From Pimelobacter simplex (GTDB lineage Bacteria > Actinomycetota > Actinomycetes > Propionibacteriales > Nocardioidaceae), in contig NZ_CP096276.1 of the NCBI RefSeq assembly GCF_024662235.1, positions 5,332,001 to 5,396,000 on the forward strand: a stretch of DNA of 64,000 nucleotides. The letters are read 5' to 3'. Every line of letters starts with the position of its first letter. The first letter of the stretch is position 1. Under the pieces are notes generated by a model. It had not been told where the DNA came from. It saw only the letters and a list, made by a program, of their open reading frames with translations, and did no database searches. Below are positions 49,833 through 58,526 of this stretch, piece by piece. Position numbers and translations under genes: made by a program.

Positions 49833-50816
49833 ATGACCTCCCCGTCGTACGCCACCCTCGGCCGCTCCGGTCTCGTCGTCTCGCGCATCGGTCTCGGCTG
49901 CAACAACCTGGGCCGTCCGGGCGCCGCCACCGAGTCCCAGGAGGGCACCGATCGCGTGATCGGCGCGGCCCTCGACGCCGGGATCACGCTCTTCGACGTC
50001 GCCGACACCTACGGCGCCACGCCGGGTCTGGCCGAGGAGCGGCTCGGCAAGGCGCTGGGGGCGCGGCGCAGCGAGATCGTGCTCGCCACGAAGTTCGGCA
50101 TGGACATGCAGGGCATCAACGGGCCGGACTTCGGGGCTCGGGGCTCCCGCCGCTACATCCGTACGGCGGTCGAGGCGTCCCTGCGCCGGCTCGGGACCGA
50201 CTGGATCGACCTCTACCAGTTCCACACCCCCGACCCGCGCACGCCGATCGACGAGACGCTCTCGGCGCTCGACGGCCTCGTCCGCGAGGGCAAGGTCCGC
50301 TACCTGGGCCACTCCAACCGCTCCGGCTGGCAGATCGCCCAGGCCGAGTACGTCGCCCGCGAGCTCGGCGTCGAGCGGTTCGTCTCGGCGCAGAACCACT
50401 ACAACCTCACCGACCGCCGCGCCGAGCTCGAGGTGCTGCCCGCCTCGCGCGAGCTCGGCCTCGGGGTGCTGCCGTACTTCCCGCTCGCCAACGGCCTCCT
50501 CACCGGCAAGTACGCCGACGGCAAGGCCCCCGCGGGCAGCCGGCTGAGCTTCACCCGCCAGCACCTGCTCGAGGACGCCGTCTCGCCCACGCTCCAGGCC
50601 TACTCGGCGTTCGCGCGTGCCCGCGGCGTCACCGAGGTGACCGTCGCGATGGGCTGGCTGCTCGCCCAGGACCCGGTCACCTCCGTCATCGCCGGCGCCA
50701 CGTCGATCGAGCAGGTCGCCGCCAACGCGACCGCCGACCAGTGGGTGCCGACGGCCGAGGACCTCGCCGAGCTCGACGCGCTCTTCCCCGCGCCCGACCG
50801 GATCGCCCTGTTCTGA
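49833..50816 (+). CDS. Aldo/keto reductase
   Basis: This 327-residue TIM-barrel reductase has the catalytic tetrad: Asp and Tyr in TLFDVADTYGATPG, Lys in SEIVLATKFGMDM and His in LYQFHTPDPRTPID. The NADPH segment near the end contains TSVIAGATSIEQVAANA. It reduces aldehydes or ketones with NADPH in the cytoplasm. TACGGT ends 6 nt before the ATG. Substrate unknown; the AKR branch with FGMDM is typical of general stress/detoxification members. Confidence 0.88.
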   Translation: MTSPSYATLGRSGLVVSRIGLGCNNLGRPGAATESQEGTDRVIGAALDAGITLFDVADTYGATPGLAEERLGKALGARRSEIVLATKFGMDMQGINGPDFGARGSRRYIRTAVEASLRRLGTDWIDLYQFHTPDPRTPIDETLSALDGLVREGKVRYLGHSNRSGWQIAQAEYVARELGVERFVSAQNHYNLTDRRAELEVLPASRELGLGVLPYFPLANGLLTGKYADGKAPAGSRLSFTRQHLLEDAVSPTLQAYSAFARARGVTEVTVAMGWLLAQDPVTSVIAGATSIEQVAANATADQWVPTAEDLAELDALFPAPDRIALF

Positions 50817-50840
50817 GGGGTGACGGATAGCCTGAGCGCC

Positions 50841-52133
50841 ATGATCGACCCCCGCATCCTCCGTGACGAGCCCGACCGCGTCCGCGCCTCGCAGACCAAG
50901 CGCGGCGCGTCCTCCGAGGTGGTCGACCGGGCGCTCGACGCCGACACCGCCCGCCGCGGCGCCATCGCGGCGTACGAGGAGAAGCGCGCGGCGCAGAAGA
51001 CGTTCGGCAAGCAGGTCGCCCAGGCCCAGGGCGAGGAGAAGCAGGCGCTGCTCGCGCAGGTCAAGGCGCTCTCCGCCGAGGTCAAGGACCTCGAGGGGGC
51101 CCAGGCCGACGCCGAGGCGGCCTGGACCGACGCGCTCAAGGCGATCCCCAACGTGGTCGCGGACGAGACGCCGACCGGCGGCGAGGACGACTTCGTGGTC
51201 CTCGAGCAGGTCGGTACGCCGCGCGACTTCGCCGCCGAGGGCTTCGAGCCGCGCGACCACATCGAGCTCGGCCGGCTGCTCGGCGCGATCGACCTGGAGC
51301 GCGGGGCCAAGGTCAGCGGCAGCCGCTTCTACTTCCTCACCGGTGTCGGCGCCCAGCTCGAGCTGGCGCTGGTCAACCTGGCCATGGACCAGGCCCGCAA
51401 CGCGGGCTTCACCCAGGTGATCGCCCCCTCGCTCGTACGCCGCGAGGCGATGGAGGGCACCGGCTACCTCGACCAGGGGGGCGGCGAGGACATCTACCGG
51501 ATCGAGGGCGAGGAGATGTACCTCGTCGGGACCTCGGAGGTCCCGATGGCGGCGTACCACTCCAAGGAGATTCTCGACGGTGCGAGCCTGCCGCGCCGCT
51601 ATGCGTCGTTCAGCCCCTGCTTCCGCAAGGAGGCCGGCTCGCACGGCAAGGACACCAAGGGGATCATCCGGGTCCACTGGTTCGACAAGGTGGAGATGTT
51701 CATCTACACCACGCTCGAGGACGCCGCGGCCGAGCACGAGCGGCTCCTGGCCTGGGAGAAGGAGTTCCTCGACAAGCTCGAGCTCGCCTACCAGGTGGTC
51801 GACATCGCGGCGGGCGACCTCGGCGCGAGCGCGATCCGCAAGTTCGACTGCGAGGCGTGGATCCCGACCCAGGGCAAGTACCGCGAGCTGACCTCGACCT
51901 CGAACTGCACCGACTTCCAGACCCGGCGGCTCGACACCCGCGGCCGGTTCGGCGACAAGACCGGGCCGATCGCGACCCTCAACGGGACGCTCACCGCGAT
52001 CACCCGGACGATCGTGGCGATCCTCGAGACCCACCAGCAGGCCGACGGCTCGGTCCGCGTGCCCAAGGCGCTGCAGCCCTACCTGGGCGGCCTCGAGGTG
52101 CTCACCCCCGTCGCCGAGGCTGCCGGTGCCTGA
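50841..52133 (+). CDS. serS: Seryl-tRNA synthetase
   Basis: This 430-residue class II synthetase has an N-terminal coiled-coil tRNA-binding arm (about residues 30-105), then motif 1 ([10 protein letters not shown] region), motif 2 ([20 protein letters not shown]) and motif 3 ([22 protein letters not shown]). It charges tRNA-Ser; two tRNA-Ser genes lie 9 kb downstream. ATG 50841 is fixed by TAGCCT ending 7 nt upstream, although an in-frame ATG exists at 50820. The next gene overlaps by 8 nt. Confidence 0.95.
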   Translation: MIDPRILRDEPDRVRASQTKRGASSEVVDRALDADTARRGAIAAYEEKRAAQKTFGKQVAQAQGEEKQALLAQVKALSAEVKDLEGAQADAEAAWTDALKAIPNVVADETPTGGEDDFVVLEQVGTPRDFAAEGFEPRDHIELGRLLGAIDLERGAKVSGSRFYFLTGVGAQLELALVNLAMDQARNAGFTQVIAPSLVRREAMEGTGYLDQGGGEDIYRIEGEEMYLVGTSEVPMAAYHSKEILDGASLPRRYASFSPCFRKEAGSHGKDTKGIIRVHWFDKVEMFIYTTLEDAAAEHERLLAWEKEFLDKLELAYQVVDIAAGDLGASAIRKFDCEAWIPTQGKYRELTSTSNCTDFQTRRLDTRGRFGDKTGPIATLNGTLTAITRTIVAILETHQQADGSVRVPKALQPYLGGLEVLTPVAEAAGA

Positions 52134-52983
52134 CGAGCGGCCCTGGCGGCCGCGCCTCGTCGCACTCGACATCGACGGCACCCTGCTGCGCTGGGTGGCC
52201 GGGCTCGGGATGAGCCACGAGGAGGTCACCCCGGCGGTGCACGACGCCGTCCAGCGGGTCCTCGACGCGGGCGCCCACGTCGTCCTGTCCTCGGGCCGGG
52301 CGCCGCACAACATGACCGTGGTCGCCGACAAGCTCGACCTGCACGGGCACGGCGAGAAGATCTGGATCGTCGCCGCCAACGGCGCCGTCGTGCTGCGCTA
52401 CCCGCCGGCCGAGGTGGTCCACGAGGTCACCTTCGACGCCCGCGCGGCCGTCGCCGCCGTGCTGGAGCAGCACCCCGACGCGCTCGTCGCGGTCGAGGAG
52501 CGCGGCGTCGGCTACCGGGTCTCCGCGCCCTTCCCCGACGGCGAGCTCGGCGGTACGACGAGCGTGGCCGCCGTCGCCGACATGGTCGCCGAGCCGGTCA
52601 GCCGCGTGATCATCCGCGACCCCAAGGCCACCGCCGAGGACTTCGTCGCGCTCGCCGCCAACCTCGGCCTGCACGGCACCGACTACGTCGTGGGCTGGAC
52701 CGCCTGGCTCGACCTGGCGCCGGTCGGCGTGTCCAAGGCCTCCGGCCTCGAGTACGTCGCCCAGCAGCTCGGCATCGACCGCGCCGACGTCCTCGCCATC
52801 GGCGACGGGCGCAACGACATCGAGATGCTCCAGTGGGCCGGACGCGGTGTCGCGATGGGTCAGGCGATCGACGAGGTCAAGGAGATCGCCGACGCGGTGA
52901 CCGCCTCGGTCGACGACGACGGTGCCGCGCTGGAGATCGGTCGCTGGTTCCCCGCTCCCGGATCTGGTGGGATGGAGGGGTGA
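52126..52983 (+). CDS. HAD-family hydrolase (Cof-like)
   Basis: This 285-residue protein has HAD motif [11 protein letters not shown] (nucleophile Asp near residue 15), motif II LSSGRAP, a Lys in [12 protein letters not shown] and motif [17 protein letters not shown]. The C2-type cap and GDGRNDIEM belong to the Cof subfamily of sugar- or nucleotide-phosphate phosphatases. GTG start overlaps serS by 8 nt, so it is translated from the serS transcript. Its stop is coupled to the next GTG. Confidence 0.9.
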   Translation: MPDERPWRPRLVALDIDGTLLRWVAGLGMSHEEVTPAVHDAVQRVLDAGAHVVLSSGRAPHNMTVVADKLDLHGHGEKIWIVAANGAVVLRYPPAEVVHEVTFDARAAVAAVLEQHPDALVAVEERGVGYRVSAPFPDGELGGTTSVAAVADMVAEPVSRVIIRDPKATAEDFVALAANLGLHGTDYVVGWTAWLDLAPVGVSKASGLEYVAQQLGIDRADVLAIGDGRNDIEMLQWAGRGVAMGQAIDEVKEIADAVTASVDDDGAALEIGRWFPAPGSGGMEG

Positions 52984-53666
52984 CCTCCCCCGTCCGCCGG
53001 TTGCTGCCGCCGGCCCTGCTCGTCGTCCCGGCGACGCTGCTCGCGCTCGCGCCGGTGGCCCCGGCCGGTGCCGCGGGTGCCGCGGGTGCCGTGCCCGCGT
53101 CGGCCGGCGCGTCGTCGTACCCGGCGATGTGCGATGCGCTCGACCTCACCGACGAGACCGAGATCGACGCCCGGGCGCTGCCCGCCGACGACGTCTTCGC
53201 CGGCACCGTCCGCGCCGTCCAGCCGACCGCGGGCGATGCCCAGCGGGTCGGCTACCTGGTCGCCGTCGAGCGTCCGTTCCGCGGCGACATCGACAAGGAC
53301 AAGCAGGTCCTGGTCACCGTCGACTGGCCCGCCGACGCCACGCCGACGGTCGAGAAGTCGCGTGCGTACCTCTTCTTCACCAACGACCGCGGCGGACGGG
53401 TCGTCGCCGACCCCTGCACCGGCACCGCGCTGCTGCCCAAGGGCGTCACCCCGCGGATCGCGGCCACGCTGCGCCGCTTCCTCGCCTCGGTCGAGCCGAC
53501 CGCGCCGCCGAGCCCGACGCCGCAGCCGGTCGCCTTCAGCGAGCCCAGCGATCCCGCCGGCAACCCGCCCGAGCTCGGCCGCGTGCTCGCCTCGGGCGGC
53601 GCGATCGCGCTGATCGGCGTGCTCGGGCTGGTGCTGGTCTCCCGGCTGGGACGCCGCCGGGTCTAG
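52980..53666 (+). CDS. Secreted, C-terminally membrane-anchored protein
   Basis: This 228-residue protein has a signal peptide (Leu/Ala-rich, cleavage near residue 35), a beta-rich extracellular domain with VFAGTVRAVQP, YLVAVERPFRGDI, VTVDWPADATPTV and an AYLFFTNDRGG strand, framed by two cysteines (AMCDAL, ADPCTGT). A Pro-rich linker, a transmembrane helix (ASGGAIALIGVLGLVLVS) and a basic SRLGRRRV tail follow. The fold resembles the NTR/TIMP-like domains found in actinobacterial surface proteins, though I am not certain. It overlaps the HAD gene by 4 nt. Confidence 0.72.
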   Translation: MTSPVRRLLPPALLVVPATLLALAPVAPAGAAGAAGAVPASAGASSYPAMCDALDLTDETEIDARALPADDVFAGTVRAVQPTAGDAQRVGYLVAVERPFRGDIDKDKQVLVTVDWPADATPTVEKSRAYLFFTNDRGGRVVADPCTGTALLPKGVTPRIAATLRRFLASVEPTAPPSPTPQPVAFSEPSDPAGNPPELGRVLASGGAIALIGVLGLVLVSRLGRRRV

Positions 53667-53681
53667 CGGCCCCCGCGTGAC

Positions 53682-54308
53682 CTACAGGTACATCCCGCTC
53701 GAGCGGCCCTCGTCACCGGTCTCGTCGGCCGGTCCCGGCTGACCGGGCTGCCCCGGCTGACCCGGCGCCCCGGGGACGACGCCGCCCGCGGCGCCCGGGA
53801 TGCCCATGCCCTGCGGCAGCGCCCGGCGGATCTGCTCGAACTGGGCCCGGGCGGCCATCTGCTGGGCGTAGATCGCGGTCTGGATGCCGTGGAACAGTCC
53901 CTCGAGCCAGCCGACGAGCTGGGCCTGCGCGATGCGGAGCTCGGACTCCGAGGGGGTGACGTCCTCGGAGAACGGCAGCGAGAGGCGCTCGAGCTCCTCG
54001 ACGAGCTCGGGGGCCAGGCCCTGCTCGAGCTCGGCGATGGAGGAGCGGTGGATCGCGGCGAGGCGGTTGCGGCTGGCCTCGTCGAGGGGCGCCGCCTTCA
54101 CCTCCTCGAGGAGCTGGCGGATCATGCTGCCGATCCGCATCACCTTGGCCGGCTGCTCGACGAGGTCGGTCAGCGCGCGCTCGCCGTCCTCGTCGTCGTC
54201 CAGGTCGGCGGCCTGCTCCACCGCGGAGGCGGGGACGGTGCCGATCGGCTGGCCGTCCGGCCCGATGACGACGATCTGCTCTTCGCTGCCGGAGGCGTTC
54301 TCGGTCAT
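53682..54308 (-). CDS. bpa: Bacterial proteasome activator
   Basis: This 208-residue protein has an acidic disordered start, then the conserved four-helix domain (PAKVMRIGSMIRQLLEEVKA, IHRSSIAELEQGLAPELVEEL, QLVGWLEGLFHGIQTAIYAQ) and a flexible Gly/Pro/Gln tail ending in GMYL. Bpa/PafE (Rv3780 in Mycobacterium) forms a dodecameric ring that opens the 20S proteasome through a C-terminal HbYX-like GQYL motif; here it is GMYL, retaining Tyr-Leu. It promotes ATP-independent degradation of unfolded proteins. TAGGTT ends 6 nt before the ATG. The organism should therefore encode a proteasome. Confidence 0.92.
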   Translation of the reverse strand: MTENASGSEEQIVVIGPDGQPIGTVPASAVEQAADLDDDEDGERALTDLVEQPAKVMRIGSMIRQLLEEVKAAPLDEASRNRLAAIHRSSIAELEQGLAPELVEELERLSLPFSEDVTPSESELRIAQAQLVGWLEGLFHGIQTAIYAQQMAARAQFEQIRRALPQGMGIPGAAGGVVPGAPGQPGQPGQPGPADETGDEGRSSGMYL

Positions 54309-54433
54309 GACCCCAACCTAGCCAACGAGCCGCGACGGCGCCGGGGTGGACCGATCCCCTCGTTGGGTGATGCCGGGCCCGGCGGGCCGGCGTACGTTGC
54401 CGGAGGGGGCGGGGCTGACCTGAGGAGGCAACG

Positions 54434-55024
54434 ATGTTCATCCAGATGATCCAGTGCGCCTGCACCCGGCAGGACGAGGTCCACGCCCTGCTGGACGAGT
54501 GGCGGCGCGACCTGGCCCCCGGGGCGACCGGCTGGCTGGGCGGTACCTACGGCTTCACCGACGACGACCAGCTGATGGCGGTCGTCCGCTTCGCCTCGCG
54601 CGAGGAGGCGATGGCCAACTCCGACCGTCCCGAGCAGGGGGCGTGGGCCGAGCGGTTCACCGCGCTCCTGGACGGTACGCCGGAGTTCCACGACTGCGAC
54701 GACGTCACACTGTTCCTGGACGGCGGCTCCGACGACGCCGGCTTCGTCCAGATCATCCGTGGCAAGGTCGACGACCCCAGCCGGCTCAAGGCGATGATGG
54801 CCGACACCACGATGCTCCACGAGATGCGTCCGGACATCCTCGGCGGCACGCTCGCGATCGAGCCCGACGGCACGTTCGTCGAGACCATCGCGTTCACCTC
54901 GGAGGCCGCGGCGCGCGAGGGCGAGCAGATGGAGCCGCCGGCCGACGTGCGCCGGGAGCTGGAGTACGCCATGAAGGGCGCGACCTTCCACGACCTGCAC
55001 CACCCCTGGTTCGAGACGGCCTGA
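54434..55024 (+). CDS. Hypothetical protein with two dimeric alpha/beta-barrel-like halves
   Basis: This 196-residue cytoplasmic protein appears to be an internal duplication: FIQMIQCACTRQDEVHALLDEW and FVQIIRGKVDDPSRLKAMM open two similar halves, each followed by a strand (GGTYGFTDDDQLMAVVRFAS; GGTLAIEPDGTFVETIAFTS) and a helix ending in an EGEQ/ANSDRPEQ turn. This suggests ferredoxin-like ABM/EthD-type folds. GAGGCAACG precedes the ATG as Shine-Dalgarno. It is followed after 10 nt by a VOC-family gene. Function unknown. Confidence 0.72.
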   Translation: MFIQMIQCACTRQDEVHALLDEWRRDLAPGATGWLGGTYGFTDDDQLMAVVRFASREEAMANSDRPEQGAWAERFTALLDGTPEFHDCDDVTLFLDGGSDDAGFVQIIRGKVDDPSRLKAMMADTTMLHEMRPDILGGTLAIEPDGTFVETIAFTSEAAAREGEQMEPPADVRRELEYAMKGATFHDLHHPWFETA

Positions 55025-55034
55025 GGAGCCCGCG

Positions 55035-55421
55035 ATGCTGCTGCAGGACTGCCAGGTCGTCGCCAACATCCCGGCGGCCGACCTCGGCCGGGCGCGCGCG
55101 TTCTACGCCGACACGCTCGGGCTGGAGCCCGTCGAGGAGAGCCCGGGAGGGCTGCGCTACCGGACCGGCGGCACCGACTTCCACCTCTACGAGACCGAGT
55201 ACGCCGGGAAGGCCGGGCACACCATCGCCCAGCTCCATGTCGACGACGTCCGTCCGGTGGTCGAGGAGCTGCGGAGCCGCGGGCTGAGCTTCGAGCACTA
55301 CGAGCTGCCCGGCGTCACCTGGGACGGCGACATCGCCGGGCTGGAGGGCATGGGGCACGCCGCCTGGTTCAAGGACAGCGAGGACAACATCCTCTGCCTC
55401 GACGACGCCCGGACGGGCTGA
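55035..55421 (+). CDS. Glyoxalase/bleomycin-resistance (VOC) family protein
   Basis: This 128-residue VOC protein has the two beta-alpha-beta-beta-beta repeats: VVANIPAADLGRARAFYADTLGLEP (first) and IAQLHVDDVRPVVEELRSRGLSFE (second), ending with AAWFKDSEDNILCLDD with the terminal metal-site Asp/Glu region. Members are small metalloenzymes or binding proteins. The 10-nt gap to the upstream gene indicates cotranscription. A long hairpin overlaps its stop codon. Confidence 0.85.
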   Translation: MLLQDCQVVANIPAADLGRARAFYADTLGLEPVEESPGGLRYRTGGTDFHLYETEYAGKAGHTIAQLHVDDVRPVVEELRSRGLSFEHYELPGVTWDGDIAGLEGMGHAAWFKDSEDNILCLDDARTG

Positions 55422-55452
55422 GCCCGCCCCCGATCGGGGTCCCGGGGCTCAG
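55418..55452. terminator. Bidirectional hairpin over the stop codons of convergent genes
   Basis: CTGAGCCC (55418-55425) pairs with GGGCTCAG (55445-55452), and CCCCGATCGGGG lies within. The outer arms contain the stop codons of the VOC gene (plus) and the quinone oxidoreductase gene (minus). There is no clear T-run, so termination strength is uncertain. Confidence 0.5.
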
Positions 55453-56426
55453 GGGGTGAGCAGGACCTTCCCGACGGCCTCGCCCGACTCGATGAGCCGG
55501 TGCGCCTCGGCGACCTCGTCCAGGGGGAGGACGGCGGAGACCACCGGCTGGACCTGGCCGTCGGCGACCAGCGGCCACACGTGCTCGACGACGGACGCGC
55601 AGATCCGGGCCTTGCTCTCGATCGGCCGCGAGCGCAGCGCCGTCGCGATCACCGCACCGCGCTTGGACAGCAGCTGGCCGATGTTGAGCTCGGCCTTGGC
55701 CCCGCCCTGCATCCCGATGATGACGAGGCGACCCTCGTCGGCGAGCACGTCGACATTGCGGCCGAGGTACTTCGCGCCCATGTTGTCGAGGACGACATCG
55801 GCGCCCGCGCCGCCGGTCGCCGTCCGCACCACCTCGACGAAGTCCTCGTCGCGGTAGTTGATCGCGACCTCGGCGCCGAGCTCGCGGCACCGCTCCAGCT
55901 TGTCGGCGCTGCCGGCGGTGGTGAACACCCGCGCCCCGGACGCCGCGGCGAGCTGGATCGCGAACGTACCGATCCCGCCGCCCCCGCCGTGCACGAGGAA
56001 GACCTCGTCGGGGCGCAGGGCCGCGACCATGAAGACGTTGGACCACACCGTGCACGCCACCTCGGGCAGCGCCGCCGCGGTGACCAGGTCGATGCCGTCG
56101 GGGACGGGCATCACCTGCCCCGCCGGTACGACGACCCGGCTCGCGTAGCCGCCGCCGGCGAGCAGCGCGCACACCGCGTCGCCCACGGCCCAGCCGGTGA
56201 CGCCCTCACCGAGCGCGGCGACCGTGCCACTGCACTCCAGGCCGATCACGTCCGACGCGCCTGGCGGCGGCGGGTAGAAGCCCTGGCGCTGCAGCAGGTC
56301 GGCCCGGTTGACGGCCGTGGCCGCCACGTCCAGGAGGATCTCGCCGGGGCCCGGGACCGGGTCGGGGAGCTCGCTGACGACGAGGGTCTCGGGGCCTCCG
56401 GGGGCGGTCTGGGTGACGGCACGCAT
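55449..56426 (-). CDS. NAD(P)H quinone oxidoreductase (zinc-free MDR, PIG3-like)
   Basis: This 325-residue medium-chain reductase lacks catalytic zinc ligands and has VNRADLLQRQGFYPPPPGASDVIGLECSG near the N-terminus, nucleotide-binding HGGGGGIGTFAIQLAAASGA (about residue 145) and a C-terminal AHRLIESGEAVGKVLL typical of the family. The PPPPGASD segment points to PIG3-type quinone reductases. It uses NADPH in detoxification of quinones. ATG 56426 is preferred; CAGACT ends 7 nt upstream. Confidence 0.88.
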   Translation of the reverse strand: MRAVTQTAPGGPETLVVSELPDPVPGPGEILLDVAATAVNRADLLQRQGFYPPPPGASDVIGLECSGTVAALGEGVTGWAVGDAVCALLAGGGYASRVVVPAGQVMPVPDGIDLVTAAALPEVACTVWSNVFMVAALRPDEVFLVHGGGGGIGTFAIQLAAASGARVFTTAGSADKLERCRELGAEVAINYRDEDFVEVVRTATGGAGADVVLDNMGAKYLGRNVDVLADEGRLVIIGMQGGAKAELNIGQLLSKRGAVIATALRSRPIESKARICASVVEHVWPLVADGQVQPVVSAVLPLDEVAEAHRLIESGEAVGKVLLTP

Positions 56427-56473
56427 GGCGGCCAGTCTGTCAGCCGGTCCGGCGTGCACGCGCTGGACCAGCC

Positions 56474-56803
56474 CTAGACCAGGGAGTCGGCCTCGTCCTC
56501 GTCGTACTCGGACGCGGAGAGCTCGGCGACCTCGACGTCCTCGTCCTCCTCCTCGACCGCGCCGGCCGGCCGGTCCCAGGACTCGGCGAGCGCCTGGGCC
56601 TTGGCGGCGAGGCGTTCGACCTGGTCGGGATCGGCGCCCTGCTCCCCGGCGGCGAAGCCGAGCAGGAAGGCGGTCACGAAGCCCGCGGCGGGGTGGACGT
56701 TCTCGCGCGTGATCCCGGCGAGGTCGACCAGCAGGCCTTCGTCAGCCTCGGCCTCGACGTCGAGGGCATCGCACAACTCATCGATCCAGTCGTGGAGGTT
56801 CAC
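56474..56803 (-). CDS. DUF6457 protein
   Basis: This 109-residue protein begins VNLHDWIDELCDALDVE, followed by a helical GITRENVHPAAGFVTAFLLGF and an acidic tail (EEEDEDVEVAELSASEYDEDE). DUF6457 commonly follows or is fused to MobA-type guanylyltransferases, and here it follows mobA by 40 nt, which supports a role in molybdenum cofactor metabolism. The GTG start was chosen from the conserved opening; upstream sequence lacks coding character. Confidence 0.78.
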   Translation of the reverse strand: MNLHDWIDELCDALDVEAEADEGLLVDLAGITRENVHPAAGFVTAFLLGFAAGEQGADPDQVERLAAKAQALAESWDRPAGAVEEEDEDVEVAELSASEYDEDEADSLV

Positions 56804-56843
56804 CCGACCAGAGTGATACGAGGGGCCCGGACCTGACAAGGGG

Positions 56844-57425
56844 CTACGGCCAGGGCGGTGCCTCGCCCGCGGCGTCGCGCAGGTCGGTCCAGGTGTCGAT
56901 GTCGCGGCCCTCGTCGCCGATCGGCGCGACCTCGACCAGGTCGAGCGGCGCCAGCAGCGCCCGGATCGACAGCCCGTGCTGCCCCTCGTGATCGGGACGG
57001 ACGGCGTCCAGGCGCTCGGTGTCGACGACGAAGGCGAGCTGCCGGCGACCGTCGGCGTCGGTGAGGATCGCGCCGTCGTGGCCGACCCCTGCCTCGTGGA
57101 GGCGCCGGAACGTGCCGGCCGTCAACCGCGGCATGTCGACCGCCAGCACCGCGAGCGTCGGGAACCGGCGCAGCAGCACGTCGCGCGCGGTCAGCAGGCC
57201 GGCCGCCGGTCCGCCGAACCGCGGCTCCTCGCGCACGAACGTCACCGGCCGCTCGGTCGGCACCTGGTGCCCGGCGACGACGACCTCGCTCGCGTCGATG
57301 ACGGCGTCGAGCGCGTGGTCCAGCAGGGTGCGGCCGTCGATCTCGATCGACGCCTTGTCCGTGCCTCCCAGGCGGGAGCCCTGACCGCCCGCCAGCACGA
57401 CGGCCGCGAACCCGGAGAGCCCCAT
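56844..57425 (-). CDS. mobA: Molybdenum cofactor guanylyltransferase (MobA-like)
   Basis: This 193-residue nucleotidyltransferase has AAVVLAGGQGSRLGGTDKASI at the N-terminus (GTP-binding LAGGxGxRxGG-DK) and LAVLAVDMPRLTAGTF with the catalytic Asp, matching MobA. It joins GMP to molybdopterin to make the guanine dinucleotide cofactor. ATG 57425 is one option; in-frame GTGs at 57434 and 57437 are also possible and closer to a GGAGG. Other moco genes are outside the window. Related nucleotidyltransferases (CoFC type) are less likely. Confidence 0.82.
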   Translation of the reverse strand: MGLSGFAAVVLAGGQGSRLGGTDKASIEIDGRTLLDHALDAVIDASEVVVAGHQVPTERPVTFVREEPRFGGPAAGLLTARDVLLRRFPTLAVLAVDMPRLTAGTFRRLHEAGVGHDGAILTDADGRRQLAFVVDTERLDAVRPDHEGQHGLSIRALLAPLDLVEVAPIGDEGRDIDTWTDLRDAAGEAPPWP

Positions 57426-57639
57426 CTCGATCACCACGCCTCCGATCCTCCCAAAACGACACCTCAGAGACCACGCGGGGAGGGCGGTGCCGGCGGCGCG
57501 CCGCCCCCGTACGCCCCTGAGCACCTTCTCCTCAGTCGTCGGGCCTCCGGCCCGCCTCCCTCGTCGGCGGCACCCAGGCACGCACGGGAACGACGCGTCG
57601 CTCGACAGCCCCTCCCCGCGTGATCTCTAGGCTGGCACC

Positions 57640-58434
57640 GTGACGACCCCCACGCTGCGCCTCGCGCTCGTCCAGGCCGCCGCCGGGCTCGACCCGGCCG
57701 CCAACCGTGCCGCGCTCACCCGGCTGAGCGCCGAGCACGCCGGGGACGCCGAGCTGGTCGTCTTCCCCGAGGCGTTCGCGCGCGACTTCGGTGAGGCCGG
57801 CTCGGACGTCAGCCCGTTCGCGGAGCCCCTCGACGGCGCCTTCGCGGGCGCGGTCGACGACGCCGCGGCGGCCGGCGGGACGACGCTCGTCGCGGGCATG
57901 TTCGAGCAGGGTCCGGACCCCGCGCGGCCCTACAACACGCTGCTGGTGCGCGGGGCGGCCGCGGCGTCGTACCGCAAGGTGCACCTGTACGACTCGTTCG
58001 GCTACCGCGAGTCCGACCGGCTCACCGCGGGCCCGATCGAGCCGGTGGTCGTCGAGGTCGGGGGCTGGAAGGTCGGGCTGATGACCTGCTACGACCTGCG
58101 CTTCCCCGAGCTCACCCGGGCGCTGGTCGACCGCGGCGCCGAGCTGGTCGTCGTACCGGCGGCGTGGGTGGCGGGTCCCCGCAAGGTGCACCACTGGCGC
58201 ACGCTGGTGACCGCGCGGGCGATCGAGAACACCGTGTACGTCGCCGCGGTCGGCCAGCCCGCCCCGCGCTACTGCGGGCACTCGCTGGTGGTCGACCCGT
58301 TCGGCGAGGTGGTCGCCGAGGCCTCGGCCGGGGACCCGGAGACGCCGGAGGTGCTCCGGGCTGTGGCCGAGCGCACGGTGCTGGAGGAGGCCCGTCGGGT
58401 CAATCCGTCTCTGGCCAACCGCCGGCTGCACTGA
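57640..58434 (+). CDS. Carbon-nitrogen hydrolase (nitrilase superfamily)
   Basis: This 264-residue protein has the Glu-Lys-Cys triad of the nitrilase superfamily: Glu in LVVFPEAFARDF (about 44), Lys in YRKVHLYDSFGYRESD (about 112) and Cys in VGLMTCYDLRFPELTRAL (about 149). The LYDSFGYRESD loop points to the Nit1/Nit2-type omega-amidase/deaminated glutathione amidase group. It is cytoplasmic. GTG start with TAGGCT 6 nt upstream (leaderless). The 200-bp upstream spacer to mobA shows no further gene. Confidence 0.9.
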   Translation: MTTPTLRLALVQAAAGLDPAANRAALTRLSAEHAGDAELVVFPEAFARDFGEAGSDVSPFAEPLDGAFAGAVDDAAAAGGTTLVAGMFEQGPDPARPYNTLLVRGAAAASYRKVHLYDSFGYRESDRLTAGPIEPVVVEVGGWKVGLMTCYDLRFPELTRALVDRGAELVVVPAAWVAGPRKVHHWRTLVTARAIENTVYVAAVGQPAPRYCGHSLVVDPFGEVVAEASAGDPETPEVLRAVAERTVLEEARRVNPSLANRRLH

Positions 58435-58526
58435 TCGGTCGAGCGCGGCTCCGGCGCGGAGGGGGCAGCAAGCTGCCGGGGGACGGCGCCTCTCGCCGCG
58501 CTGCCGACCAGATAGGCTCGCTCTCC

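Noticed and set aside
49686..52379. 897-codon minus-strand frame opposite the aldo-keto reductase and serS
   Set aside because: Composition is that of an antisense shadow; both plus-strand genes have complete family motifs.
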